Counted from the stretch's first letter, positions 1-8,222 are shown. The stretch is DNA of 18,760 nucleotides from Gemmatimonadota bacterium (GCA_003221985.1 QHUQ01000023.1:1-18760); one strand, 5' to 3'. Numbers and translations are program-made. The notes: generated by a model from the letters alone, not told the origin.

Positions 1-1226
1 AAGTCGGCCTCGGTCAGTGACGTCAGCTCGACGCGAATCGGGAAGCGGCCCTGCAGCTCCGGAATCAAATCGCTCGGCTTGGTGATATGGAATGCACCGG
101 CCGCGATGAAGAGGATGTGGTCGGTGCGCACGTAGCCGTAGCGCGTCTGCACCGTCGAGCCCTCGACGATGGGCAGCAGGTCGCGCTGGACGCCCTCACG
201 GGAGACGTCGGGCCCGGTGCTCTGGCCGCGCTGGCCGGTGATCTTGTCGATCTCGTCGATGAAGATGACGCCGTGGTTCTCGACGCGGTCGAGCGCCTCG
301 TTCACCACGTCGTCCATGTCCACCAGCTTCTTCAGCTCTTCGTCGATCAGGATGCGGCGCGCCTCGTGCAGATGCACGGTGCGACGCTTCTTCTTCTTGG
401 GGATCAGCTCCTGAATCATTTCGCCGAAATTGATGTCCGGCCCTTCCATCCCCTGGGGCGGCTGCATCATCTCGAGCATCGGGAAGCTCTGCTGCTGCAC
501 CTCGATCTCGACGTCGCGCTCTTCGAGCTGGCCGTCCTTCAACTGTTGGCGCAGCTTCTCGCGCGTGCGCCGGCGCCGCTCCTGCGCCTCCGTCTCGACC
601 TCCGTCACCTTGGGCTGGACGTCGCCCTTGGAGGAGACGACGAATAACGGGCGAGCGGTGACTCCCTGGTCGGCTGGAGCGCCGGAGGACGCCGGAGAAC
701 CGCCGGAGGGCGGCGAAGGCAAAGGTGGCAGGAGCAGATCCAGGAGGCGCTCCTCAGCCCGCTGCTCGGCGGTCGGGTAGACGTCATCCTCGCGTTCGGA
801 GCGCACCATGTTGATCGACACATCCACCAGCTCGCGCACCATCGATTCGACGTCGCGGCCGACGTAGCCGACCTCGGTGAACTTCGAGGCTTCCACCTTC
901 AGGAACGGCGCGCCAGCGAGCCGCGCGAGCCGGCGTGCGATCTCGGTTTTGCCCACGCCCGTCGGGCCGATCATGATGATGTTGTTCGGCATGATCTCGT
1001 CCCGGATCTCTTCGGGCGCCTGGGCGCGGCGCCAGCGGTTCCGGACCGCGATGGCGACCGACTTTTTTGCCGCTTCCTGCCCGACGATGTAGCGATCCAG
1101 CTCGGCGACGATCTTCTTGGGCGGCAGCTCCTCCAACCAGGGGAGCGTTTCCTCAGCCTCCGGAGGGTTTGGAGGTGTGGTGGAGGATGGAGGAGGTTCT
1201 GGAGGTGACGCCGGGAGTTTGGGCAT
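1..1226 (-). CDS. hslU: HslU, ATPase/unfoldase subunit of the HslUV protease (3' end cut by the window edge)
   Basis: AAA+ unfoldase that forms a hexamer, binds and unfolds cytoplasmic proteins and feeds them into the HslV peptidase chamber. About 408 codons are present; by comparison with E. coli HslU the missing end is the C-terminal AAA+ small domain. Visible motifs: the RYIVGQ box near residue 45, Walker A GPTGVGKT (87-94), pore loop GYVG (120-123), Walker B VIFIDEID (320-327), and the family signature [16 protein letters not shown] with the downstream [12 protein letters not shown] block. The ATG lies 2 bases after the hslV stop, so translation is probably coupled. Two features differ from E. 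coli: a proline-rich N-terminal extension of roughly 30 residues and a Pro/Ser/Gly/Ala insertion at about 167-190 in the intermediate (I) domain. Identification is very secure; the start could lie a little further in. Confidence 0.97.
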   Translation of the reverse strand, partial: MPKLPASPPEPPPSSTTPPNPPEAEETLPWLEELPPKKIVAELDRYIVGQEAAKKSVAIAVRNRWRRAQAPEEIRDEIMPNNIIMIGPTGVGKTEIARRLARLAGAPFLKVEASKFTEVGYVGRDVESMVRELVDVSINMVRSEREDDVYPTAEQRAEERLLDLLLPPLPSPPSGGSPASSGAPADQGVTARPLFVVSSKGDVQPKVTEVETEAQERRRRTREKLRQQLKDGQLEERDVEIEVQQQSFPMLEMMQPPQGMEGPDINFGEMIQELIPKKKKRRTVHLHEARRILIDEELKKLVDMDDVVNEALDRVENHGVIFIDEIDKITGQRGQSTGPDVSREGVQRDLLPIVEGSTVQTRYGYVRTDHILFIAAGAFHITKPSDLIPELQGRFPIRVELTSLTEAD

Positions 1227-1228
1227 GG

Positions 1229-1765
1229 CTATAACTCAAGTACCGTGATGTTCATGTTGGTATAGACGCAGATCTCGGCGGCAATCTCGAGCGAGCGTTT
1301 CACGATTTCCGCGGGCGACAGTTTGGTGGTGCCCAGCAGCGCGCGGGACGCGGCAAGCGCATACGAGCCGCCCGAGCCGATCGCCAGCACGCCATCATCA
1401 GGCTCGATCAGCTCGCCCGAGCCGCTGATGACGTAGCCGTGCTCCTGGTCGGCGACGACGAGCAGCGCCTCGAGACGGCGCAGCACGCGATCGGAGCGCC
1501 AGTCTTTCGCCAGCTCGACGGCGGCGCGCGGCAGGTTCGTTGGATACCGCTCGAGCTTCTCCTCGAACTTCTCGAACAGCGTGAAGGCGTCGGCCGCGGC
1601 GCCAGCGAATCCCGCGAGAATCTTTCCGCCTTTGAGCGTCCGCACCTTGTTGGCGTTGGCTTTCATCACGGTGTCGCCGACCGTGACCTGGCCGTCGCCG
1701 CCAATGGCGACCTTCCCGTCGCGGCGGACGCAGAGAATCGTGGTGCTATGTATGACTGGCAGCAT
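1229..1765 (-). CDS. hslV: HslV, proteolytic subunit of the HslUV protease
   Basis: Threonine peptidase that forms a double-hexamer chamber and degrades substrates unfolded by HslU. The 178-residue product matches the family along its length: [11 protein letters not shown] at the mature N-terminus, [51 protein letters not shown], and [16 protein letters not shown]. The ATG at 1765 gives a 7-residue leader (MLPVIHS) before the double threonine, so the first Thr (residue 8) would be the nucleophile after processing; E. coli HslV loses only Met. A purine stretch AAGGG lies about 11 bases before the ATG. The gene follows xerC by 6 bases and precedes hslU by 2, the same xerC-hslV-hslU order as the codV-clpQ-clpY group of Bacillus. 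Very secure. Confidence 0.97.
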   Translation of the reverse strand: MLPVIHSTTILCVRRDGKVAIGGDGQVTVGDTVMKANANKVRTLKGGKILAGFAGAAADAFTLFEKFEEKLERYPTNLPRAAVELAKDWRSDRVLRRLEALLVVADQEHGYVISGSGELIEPDDGVLAIGSGGSYALAASRALLGTTKLSPAEIVKRSLEIAAEICVYTNMNITVLEL

Positions 1766-1771
1766 GCGTTG

Positions 1772-2668
1772 CTATGCCCTTGGATGCGCCTGGTGATAGA
1801 CCTTCTTCAACCGTTCCACTGACGTATGAGTATACACCTGCGTGGTCCCCAGCGAGGCATGTCCCAATAGTTCCTGCACGGCCCTGAGATCAGCGCCAGC
1901 GTCCAGGAGATGCGTGGCGAACGAATGCCGCAACGCATGCACGTGCAGGTTGGTTCCCCGCGACAGGGTCTCGAACAACCGCTTCATGGCGCGCTGGATT
2001 CCGCGCGGGCTGAGCCGCCAGCCTCGGCCGTTCACGAACAGCGCACGCCCCCCCCGCCCCCCTCCTTCACCGCGCAGGCGCAGGTAGCGCCGCAGGGCGG
2101 TCGTGGCGCGCGAGCCGACGGGCACGATCCGCTCCTTCTTGCCTTTCCCGCGCAGTTTGACCTGATCGGTCACGAGGTCGACGTCTGCGTCATTCAGGCC
2201 TGCGAGCTCGGACAGCCGCATGCCCGTCGAATAAAACAGCTCGAGCATCGCCAGGTCGCGCGTCTCCGCCAACCCGCCCGCGGCTGCACGCTGCTCGGCG
2301 TTCTTGAACAGCTCGTCGGTTTCCTGGCGATCGAGGTAGGTCGGCAGCGTGCGGTCGATCTTGGGCGTCCGCGCTGCCCGAGCCGGATTCACCTCGATGC
2401 CGCGGGTGGCGTTCAGGAAACGATAGAACGTGCGCAGTGCGGACAGTGCGCGCGCCACGGACCGCTTGGCGACGCCGCGCTGCTGCTCCGCCGCGAGAAA
2501 GCCGCGCACCGCCAGCCGGTCCACGCCCGCCCACGTCCAGGGGCCGCCGTAATAATCCTGACAGAAGGCGGCGAAGGCACTCACGTCGCGCTCGTACGCT
2601 TTCACCGTGTGCGGTGAGTCGTTGCGCTCCTTGGAGAGGAAGGTGACGAATTCGGGAATCTCGTTCAT
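1772..2668 (-). CDS. xerC: XerC-type tyrosine recombinase
   Basis: Site-specific recombinase of the XerC/XerD type, which resolves chromosome dimers at dif near the terminus. The 298-residue length equals that of E. coli XerC. The N-terminal SAM-like core-binding domain covers about 1-95 and the catalytic domain about 105-290. Catalytic residues can be placed: Arg151 (STGMRLSEL), Lys175 (LRGKGKKER), His244 and Arg247 (HALRHSF), His270 (LLGHASL) and nucleophile Tyr279 (TQVYTH). Its ATG overlaps the trmFO stop as ATGA, and hslV begins 6 bases after its stop. This setting with hslVU and trmFO supports a housekeeping Xer protein over a phage integrase. Runs of eight and six G fall in a loop encoding Gly/Arg residues near 201-208. 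XerC rather than XerD is chosen from gene context. Confidence 0.93.
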   Translation of the reverse strand: MNEIPEFVTFLSKERNDSPHTVKAYERDVSAFAAFCQDYYGGPWTWAGVDRLAVRGFLAAEQQRGVAKRSVARALSALRTFYRFLNATRGIEVNPARAARTPKIDRTLPTYLDRQETDELFKNAEQRAAAGGLAETRDLAMLELFYSTGMRLSELAGLNDADVDLVTDQVKLRGKGKKERIVPVGSRATTALRRYLRLRGEGGGRGGRALFVNGRGWRLSPRGIQRAMKRLFETLSRGTNLHVHALRHSFATHLLDAGADLRAVQELLGHASLGTTQVYTHTSVERLKKVYHQAHPRA

Positions 2669-4089
2669 TTGTTCACACCCTGAAGGGTGTGCTCGGCCGA
2701 CACGGTCCTAAAGGACAACGCGAATTTCTCAATTTCTTTTAGGGCTCTCTCCGCCAGCGCTTCCTTCTTCTTGAACTTGTCCCTCGGCGCGTTCTCGAGC
2801 GGCTCCAGCAATCCGAAGTTTGCGTTCATCGGCTGGAAGCGCGCCGGATCGGTCTCCCGCAGGTAGCGATACAGCGCGCCCAGCATCGTCGTGGGGGGCG
2901 GCACAAGCGGCGCTTCGCCGGCAAGTATCCGAGCGAGATTGATGCCGGCGAGCATGCCCGTGGCGGCGGACTCGGTGTAGCCCTCGACACCCGTGAGCTG
3001 TCCCGCAAAGAGCAGCTGCGGGTCGTCTTTCGCCGAGAGATGCGCGGTCAGGGCGGCGGGTGCGTTCAGGTAGCTGTTGCGGTGAATGCTCCCAAACCTT
3101 AGGAACTCCGCTGCCCCGAGTCCCGGAATCGTGCGAAAGATCTTCTGCTGGGCGCCAGTCTTCAGGCGGGTCTGGAAGCCCACGAGATTCCACATCTGCG
3201 CCGCGCGATCCTCCTGACGCAGCTGCACTACCGCATACGGTTCGCGTCCCGTCTTCGGATCCACAAGGCCGATCGGCTTCATCGGGCCAAACCGCAGCGT
3301 CTCGGGTCCTCGCTGCGCCATCTCCTCGACCGGCAGGCAGCCCTCGAAGTAGGAGACTTTGTCGAACTCATGTCCCCCCCCCGGCAAGTACTGCTCGCCC
3401 GCGATGAGCGCCGCCACGAACGCTTCGTACTCAGCTTGCGTAAACGGCGCGTTCCAGTAGTCGTCGCCGCCTCCTTTGCCGTAGCGCGACGCCTTGAACA
3501 GCCGGCTGCAATCGAGCGAGTCTCGAGAGACGATGGGCGCGATCGCGTCGTAGAACGCCAGCGACGGGGCGCCGAGACGACGCGCGATCGCATCGGCGAG
3601 CGCGTCGGAGGTCAGCGGTCCTGTCGCGACGATACCGGGTGACGGCAGCGCGGTGACCTCTCCCCGCACCAGCGTGATGTTTGGATGGCCGAGGACTCGG
3701 CTCTGCACGCGCGCCGAAAACACCACACGATCGACGGCGAGCGCGCTGCCACCGGGAATGCGCGCCTCGTCCGCCGCCTGCAGCACGATGCTGCCCCCCC
3801 CGCCCCCCCCCACCCCCCCCAGCAGCCGCATCTCGGCCTTGAGCAGGCCGTGCGCGTGCGTCGGTTCGACCGATTTGAAGGTGTTGCTGCAGACCAGCTC
3901 GGCGAGGCCGTCGGTCTGATGCGCCGGCGTCATTCGCACCGGGCGCATCTCATGCAAGGTTACACGGACGCCGCGCTCGGCCAGTGCCCAGGCGGCTTCG
4001 CAGCCGGCGAGGCCGCCGCCGATTACCTCTACGACGCCACCTCTTCGGCCTCGGGGGCTGACTCCTCCAGCCGAATCTCGTGCCCGCAC
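2665..4089 (-). CDS. trmFO: TrmFO, folate- and FAD-dependent tRNA (uracil-54-C5) methyltransferase; start uncertain
   Basis: Makes ribothymidine at position 54 of tRNA using methylenetetrahydrofolate and FADH2. Numbered from the GTG at 4089 (474 residues), the FAD-binding motif VIGGGLAGCEAAW is at about 22-34; the two family cysteines appear in LVCSNTFKS (Cys67) and YFEGCLPVEEM (Cys251). RFGPMKPIGLVDP, LRFGSIHRNSYLNAP and FAGQLTGVEGYTES are further TrmFO blocks. No ATG, GTG or TTG stands just before the Rossmann strand; the nearest in-frame starts are GTGs at 4089 and 4098, inside the 3' end of topA, adding about 18 residues to the usual N-terminus. A glycine run at about 91-100 sits on three consecutive G-tracts and looks inserted compared with the family. 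The stop overlaps xerC by 4 bases. Family assignment secure, start not. Confidence 0.93.
   Translation of the reverse strand: MRARDSAGGVSPRGRRGGVVEVIGGGLAGCEAAWALAERGVRVTLHEMRPVRMTPAHQTDGLAELVCSNTFKSVEPTHAHGLLKAEMRLLGGVGGGGGGSIVLQAADEARIPGGSALAVDRVVFSARVQSRVLGHPNITLVRGEVTALPSPGIVATGPLTSDALADAIARRLGAPSLAFYDAIAPIVSRDSLDCSRLFKASRYGKGGGDDYWNAPFTQAEYEAFVAALIAGEQYLPGGGHEFDKVSYFEGCLPVEEMAQRGPETLRFGPMKPIGLVDPKTGREPYAVVQLRQEDRAAQMWNLVGFQTRLKTGAQQKIFRTIPGLGAAEFLRFGSIHRNSYLNAPAALTAHLSAKDDPQLLFAGQLTGVEGYTESAATGMLAGINLARILAGEAPLVPPPTTMLGALYRYLRETDPARFQPMNANFGLLEPLENAPRDKFKKKEALAERALKEIEKFALSFRTVSAEHTLQGVNK
3794..3820. repeat. Three consecutive C-tracts (G-tracts in the trmFO mRNA)
   Basis: Runs of eight, nine and eight C on the + strand, separated by one G and one A. 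On the coding strand of trmFO they encode the glycine run near residues 91-100. The G-rich strand could form a G-quadruplex, and each run is a potential slippage site. Confidence 0.8.
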
Positions 4090-6419
4090 TTGAGACACTT
4101 GCGTGTCGTCTCTCCCGTCGTCTTGGACTTGATCTCCTCCATCCCCACGAAGCCACAGCTGGGACAGGGGACCGCCACCGGCTTGTTCCAGGTGGAATAA
4201 TCGCAATCCGGGTAGCGCAAGCAACCGTAGAACGTGCGGCCGCGCTTGGTGCGGCGCTCCGCGAGGTCACCCACGCCGCACTGGGGGCACTTGATGCCGA
4301 GCGGGACGGGCTGGGTGTACTTGCACTTGGGATAGCGGGTGCATGCCAGGAACTCGCCGAAGCGGCCCGTTTTGATGACCATCGGCGCACCGCACTCCTT
4401 GCAGATCTCGTCCGACGGTCGATCCGGCACCTTGTCCTTCTTGATGGACCGCGAGTAGTCGCACTCCTTCGAGGCGTAGCGCGAGCAGGCGATGTAGGGA
4501 CCGAAGCGCCCGCTCTTCACCTCGAGCGGGGCGCCGCACTTGGGGCACTTCTCGGCTGCCACGCCCGACAGATCGTGCACTTCGTGGATGATCTTGTTGA
4601 TGTCCACGGCTTCCAGCGCGCGATTGAAGGGACCCCAGAAGTCGCCCAGGACGGCTTTCCAGTCGAGGTCACCCTCTTCGACCTTGTCCAGCTCAGTCTC
4701 CATCTGCGCGGTGAACCCGACCTCGAACACCTCCGGGAACGACCGCTTCAGCACTTTCCAGACGGTCTCGCCTTGCGGCGTGGGCTGGAAGCGGCGGTCC
4801 TTGGCGGTCGCATACCACCGCATGCGCAGCGTGGAAATGATCGCGGCGTACGTGGATGGCCGGCCTATGCCCAGCCGCTCCAATTCTTTGACGAGACTCG
4901 CCTCGCTGTAGCGCGGCGGCGGCTCCGTAAAGTGCTGGCTCGGCACGACTTGCTTGAGCGTCACCCGGTCGCCTTCCTTGAGCGCCGGAATCGGCTCCAG
5001 GCTGTCGAGCGTCTTGGCGTCCTCAGCCTCGTGCGCCTCGCTGTAGAGCGCGTGGTAACCGTTGAACAACACGCGGGAGCCGGTGGCGCGGAACAGGAAC
5101 TTCCCGCCCGCCAGGTCGAAGTCGACCTTCGTCGCCTCGTAGACCGCCGGCGTCATCTGGGACGCGAGGAACCGCCGCCAGATCAGCTGATAGAGCTTGA
5201 AGAGATCGCGTTCGAGGTACTTCTTCACGGCGTCTGGTGTGAGACCGACTTCGGTGGGCCGGATCGCCTCGTGCGCATCCTGGACCTTCGAGCCACGGCC
5301 GCCCTTGTGGACGTTGGGCTCGTCGGGAAGATAGCGCTTGTCGAATTGGGCGTTGATGTATTCGCGGGCCTGCTTGATCGCCGCATCCGAGACGCGCACG
5401 GAGTCGGTGCGCATGTAGGTGATCAAGCCGACCGATCCCTGCTCACCCAGCTCCACGCCTTCGTAGAGCTTCTGCGCCGCCCGCATCGTGCGGCCCGCCG
5501 AGAAGCCCAGCTGTTTCGCGGCTTCCTGCTGCATCGTGCTCGTCGTGAACGGCGCCGGCGCCTTGCGGCGGCGCTCGCCGGTCGACACCGACGTCACGAT
5601 GAACGGCAGCTTCTCGACTTCGGCGACGATGTCACGCGCCGCCTTCTCAGTCTTGATCTCCGGCTTGTGGCCGTTGAGCTTCTGCAGCCGCGCCTGGAAC
5701 GGTTGCCCGTCTTTCTCGAGATCGGCCGCGATCGTCCAGTATTCCTGCGGCACGAACTTCCGGATCTCCTCCTCGCGCTCGATGATCAGGCGCAGGGCAA
5801 CCGTCTGCACGCGACCGGCCGAGAGGCCGGTCTTGATGCTCTTCCAGAGTACTGGCGACGCTTTGTAGCCGACCAGGCGATCCAGCACACGCCGGGCCTG
5901 CTGGGCGTCCACCTTGCGCTGGTCGATATCGAGGGGGTTGGCGAGGGCCTCACGGATGGCGTCCTTCGTGATTTCATGGAACAGGACGCGGCGGATCTTG
6001 CCGTTGCCGTCGCCGTTCAGCTGCGACGCGACGTGCCAGGCGATCGCCTCCCCTTCGCGATCCGGGTCGGTGGCGAGCAGGACCCGGTCCGCCGCCTTGG
6101 CCGCCTTCTTGATCTCGGCGAGGGTTTTCGCCTTTTCCTTTATGGTGACGTATTTCGGCGTGAAGCCGTTCTCGACGTCGACGCCCAGCTCGCGCTTGGG
6201 CAGATCGCGGAGATGGCCGACGGTCGCCTTGACCGTGTAGCCGCGGCCCAGGTACTTGCCGATCGTCTTGGCCTTCGTCGGGGACTCGACAATGACGAGT
6301 GCGCCGCCCTTTGCAGGAGCGGCGTCGGTCGTCTCGGTCTCCGCCGGCGGATTCTCCGCGGCCTTTCGGCGCGGAGCCCGTTTCTTTTTTGGTATCACTT
6401 CGTCTTCTTTATCAGTCAC
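4029..6419 (-). CDS. topA: DNA topoisomerase I (type IA)
   Basis: Relaxes negatively supercoiled DNA by cutting and passing one strand. 796 residues from a GTG at 6419, with GAGG about 8 bases upstream. After a basic, Ala/Pro-rich leader (1-39) comes the Toprim domain, with LVIVESPTKA at 41-50 and the metal-binding DPDREGE at 118-124. The active-site tyrosine is Tyr335 in GLITYMRTDS. The clamp/gate blocks DAHEAIRPTE (381-390) and RLGIGRPSTYA (515-525) follow. The C-terminus carries three topoisomerase-type four-Cys zinc ribbons (625-653, 673-699, 711-739) and a fourth, different CPSC...CLKC ribbon at 752-778. A 36-base gap separates it from aroK upstream; its 3' end overlaps the likely trmFO start. 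Assignment is certain. Confidence 0.98.
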   Translation of the reverse strand: MTDKEDEVIPKKKRAPRRKAAENPPAETETTDAAPAKGGALVIVESPTKAKTIGKYLGRGYTVKATVGHLRDLPKRELGVDVENGFTPKYVTIKEKAKTLAEIKKAAKAADRVLLATDPDREGEAIAWHVASQLNGDGNGKIRRVLFHEITKDAIREALANPLDIDQRKVDAQQARRVLDRLVGYKASPVLWKSIKTGLSAGRVQTVALRLIIEREEEIRKFVPQEYWTIAADLEKDGQPFQARLQKLNGHKPEIKTEKAARDIVAEVEKLPFIVTSVSTGERRRKAPAPFTTSTMQQEAAKQLGFSAGRTMRAAQKLYEGVELGEQGSVGLITYMRTDSVRVSDAAIKQAREYINAQFDKRYLPDEPNVHKGGRGSKVQDAHEAIRPTEVGLTPDAVKKYLERDLFKLYQLIWRRFLASQMTPAVYEATKVDFDLAGGKFLFRATGSRVLFNGYHALYSEAHEAEDAKTLDSLEPIPALKEGDRVTLKQVVPSQHFTEPPPRYSEASLVKELERLGIGRPSTYAAIISTLRMRWYATAKDRRFQPTPQGETVWKVLKRSFPEVFEVGFTAQMETELDKVEEGDLDWKAVLGDFWGPFNRALEAVDINKIIHEVHDLSGVAAEKCPKCGAPLEVKSGRFGPYIACSRYASKECDYSRSIKKDKVPDRPSDEICKECGAPMVIKTGRFGEFLACTRYPKCKYTQPVPLGIKCPQCGVGDLAERRTKRGRTFYGCLRYPDCDYSTWNKPVAVPCPSCGFVGMEEIKSKTTGETTRKCLKCGHEIRLEESAPEAEEVAS

Positions 6420-6455
6420 CTATCAACCTCGGTTCAACCGTTCGGGCTTGCATCT

Positions 6456-6974
6456 TTACCAACCAGCGCTCGTTTGCGCAAGCTTGACGACCTCGGCAGC
6501 TACAATTTCCGCACTCTTTGCTTCAGTCAGCACCGTCGCATTCGCTTTGGCGTAGAATGGATCGCGCTGCGTGAAGAGCTCCTTCATCCGTGCCAGCGGA
6601 TCATCACCCATTAAAACGGGCCGGGTTCCCGACGGCTCGGCACGGCCCGCCGCCACTTCGGCGCGCGCCTTCAGATAAATGAGGTATCCGCGAGATTTTG
6701 CGGCGTCGAGCGCGCCGGGCTGCGCCGCCCAGCCGCCGCCCGGCGCGATCACCGCCGGCTCATGCGAGAGCGCCGCTTCCACTTCTTTGCGCTCCATCTC
6801 GCGAAACGCCGGCTCGCCCTTCTCGGCGAAGATCATCGCGATCGGTTTGCCTTCCTTGCGAATCAAGATGGTGTCGATGTCCACGAATCCTGCATGCAAC
6901 CGGTCGGCGACCATGCGGCCGATGGTGGTCTTCCCCGCGCCCGGCAGTCCGATCAGGACGATGTGCCGCTTCAC
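6456..6974 (-). CDS. aroK: Shikimate kinase
   Basis: Phosphorylates shikimate to shikimate 3-phosphate with ATP, the fifth step of the shikimate pathway in the cytoplasm. The 172-residue product has the usual length. Walker A is GLPGAGKT (9-16); shikimate-binding residues are visible as Asp34 (VDIDT), Arg58 (FREMERKE) and the GGG motif at 79-81; the lid arginine is in GTRPVL (Arg118) and a further conserved arginine in QRDPFY (Arg137). It starts with GTG, overlapping the aroC stop as GTGA, and its purine-rich ribosome-binding region is made of the 3' part of a palindromic repeat, so translational coupling to aroC is likely. Finding aroK near pilQ echoes the pilQ-aroK-aroB order of proteobacteria, though here aroC and a lipoprotein gene intervene and aroB is not seen. 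Confidence 0.96.
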   Translation of the reverse strand: MKRHIVLIGLPGAGKTTIGRMVADRLHAGFVDIDTILIRKEGKPIAMIFAEKGEPAFREMERKEVEAALSHEPAVIAPGGGWAAQPGALDAAKSRGYLIYLKARAEVAAGRAEPSGTRPVLMGDDPLARMKELFTQRDPFYAKANATVLTEAKSAEIVAAEVVKLAQTSAGW

Positions 6975-8197
6975 CCCTCACCCCCTGACCCCCTCTCCGC
7001 AATGCGGAGAGGGGGAATCGACGCGGTTGGCTCGGTCCGCGCGCGCACCTGCGCGAGATAGCCGTCCACGTTGCGCTTCAGCTCGCTCAAGGCATCGCCG
7101 CCGAATTTCTCCAGCAGCGCCTCGGTCAGGACGATCGCCAGCATCGCTTCCGCGATGACCCCCATCGCCGGCACCGCGGTCACGTCCGAGCGCTCCGATT
7201 GCGCCTGCGCGGGACCGCCCGTCTTGAGATCGACCGTCTTGAGCGGCGACATCAGCGTGGAGATCGGCTTCATCGCGACGCGGACGACGACTGGCTCACC
7301 CGTCGTCATGCCGCCTTCCGTGCCCCCGGCGCGATTCGTCGCGCGTGTGAGGCCGGGCAGGATCTCGTCATGCACCTCCGAGCCCTTGCGCCGCGCCGCC
7401 TCGAACCCGAGGCCCAGCTCGACGCCCTTTACGGCGGGAATCGACATCAGCGCTTGCGCCAGCCGGCCGTCGAGCTTGCTGTCCCAGGAGACGTGCGAGC
7501 CGAGCCCCACAGGGACGCCCAGGGCAACGACTTCGACGATGCCGCCGAGGGTGTCGCCGGCGGCCTTCGCCGCATCGATCCGGCGGATGATCTCGGCTTC
7601 CGCTTCCTTATCGAGGCAACGGACAGGGCTTTGGTCCGCCGCCTCATTTATGGGAGTGGGGAGTGGGGAGTGGTACTTGGCGATGACTCCCCCCAGCTCC
7701 GCTACGTACGATCCGATTTCGATGCTGAACTCCCGCAAGAGCTTCTTACACACTGCGCCGCACGCCACACGCGCCACGGTTTCTCGCGCACTCGCCCGCT
7801 CCAGGATGTCCCGCGCGTCCATCCGGTCGTACTTGAGCGATCCAGCCAGATCGGCGTGGCCGGGACGTGGCCGGGTCACCTGGCGGCGACGGCCCTGCGG
7901 ATCGGGGGTGGCGTCCGCCTCGGGCGCCATGACGTCCTGCCAGTGCTCCCAGTCGCGGTTCCAGATGAGCATGGCGATCGGGGAGCCGAGCGTCTCGCCG
8001 GCACGCACGCCGGCGAGCCATTCGATGCGATCCGATTCGATCTTCATGCGTGCGCCGCGGCCGTAGCCGCCCTGGCGGCGCTTCAGCTCCAGATCCACGT
8101 CGGCGGCGGAGACGGGCAGGCCGGCGGGAATGCCCTCGAGAATCCCCACCAGGCCGCGGCCGTGCGACTCGCCCGCCGTCGTGAACCGAAAAGTCAT
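6971..8197 (-). CDS. aroC: Chorismate synthase
   Basis: Converts 5-enolpyruvylshikimate 3-phosphate to chorismate using reduced FMN. The ATG at 8197 is chosen because it gives the canonical N-terminus MTFRFTTAGESHG and has GAGGAG six bases upstream; an in-frame upstream extension would be translated palindromic repeat. Family blocks: GESHG (9-13), RQGGYGRGARM, the FMN-site block TRPRPGHADLAGSLKY, ERASARETVARVA, GDTLGGIVEVVA, NRAGGTEGGMTTGEP and SDVTAVPAMGVIAEAMLA. The protein is 408 residues, longer than E. coli AroC (361). Its last residues (about SIPPLRIAERGSGGEG) are encoded by a palindromic repeat and look like an accidental tail. A tandem 7-base repeat encodes HSPLPTP in a variable region. 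It probably has its own transcript start, since a hairpin lies upstream. Confidence 0.97.
   Translation of the reverse strand: MTFRFTTAGESHGRGLVGILEGIPAGLPVSAADVDLELKRRQGGYGRGARMKIESDRIEWLAGVRAGETLGSPIAMLIWNRDWEHWQDVMAPEADATPDPQGRRRQVTRPRPGHADLAGSLKYDRMDARDILERASARETVARVACGAVCKKLLREFSIEIGSYVAELGGVIAKYHSPLPTPINEAADQSPVRCLDKEAEAEIIRRIDAAKAAGDTLGGIVEVVALGVPVGLGSHVSWDSKLDGRLAQALMSIPAVKGVELGLGFEAARRKGSEVHDEILPGLTRATNRAGGTEGGMTTGEPVVVRVAMKPISTLMSPLKTVDLKTGGPAQAQSERSDVTAVPAMGVIAEAMLAIVLTEALLEKFGGDALSELKRNVDGYLAQVRARTEPTASIPPLRIAERGSGGEG
6976..7017 (-). repeat. G/C-rich palindromic repeat, copy B, spanning the aroC/aroK junction
   Basis: Two arms, CCCCCTCTCCGC and GCGGAGAGGGGG, form a hairpin around a short AT loop, flanked by CCTCACCCCCTGA. 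An inverted, closely similar copy lies at 8223-8260. This copy encodes the last residues of AroC and provides the G/A-rich stretch just before the aroK GTG. Elements of this sequence style are, to my knowledge, found dispersed in many high-G+C genomes and behave like REP elements; that comparison is from memory. Confidence 0.8.
7652..7672. repeat. Tandem 7-base repeat (GGGAGTG x3) inside aroC
   Basis: Three perfect copies of GGGAGTG in a row on the + strand, followed by one more G. Twenty-one bases are seven codons, so the array keeps the aroC frame and encodes HSPLPTP. Single-unit changes would shift the frame; changes by three units would not. Confidence 0.85.
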
Positions 8198-8222
8198 CCT
8201 CGTCTCCTCTGCTCCCCTCACG

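Noticed and set aside
1772..2668. XerC as an integrase marking a mobile element
   Set aside because: Length, catalytic residues and the trmFO-xerC-hslVU context point to the housekeeping recombinase; no att-like repeats, phage genes or composition break are seen nearby.
4080..6614. An 844-codon open frame on the + strand opposite topA
   Set aside because: It has a biased Arg/Leu/Ala/Asp composition with no family motif, while the minus strand shows a complete, motif-perfect topoisomerase I. It is a high-G+C antisense shadow.
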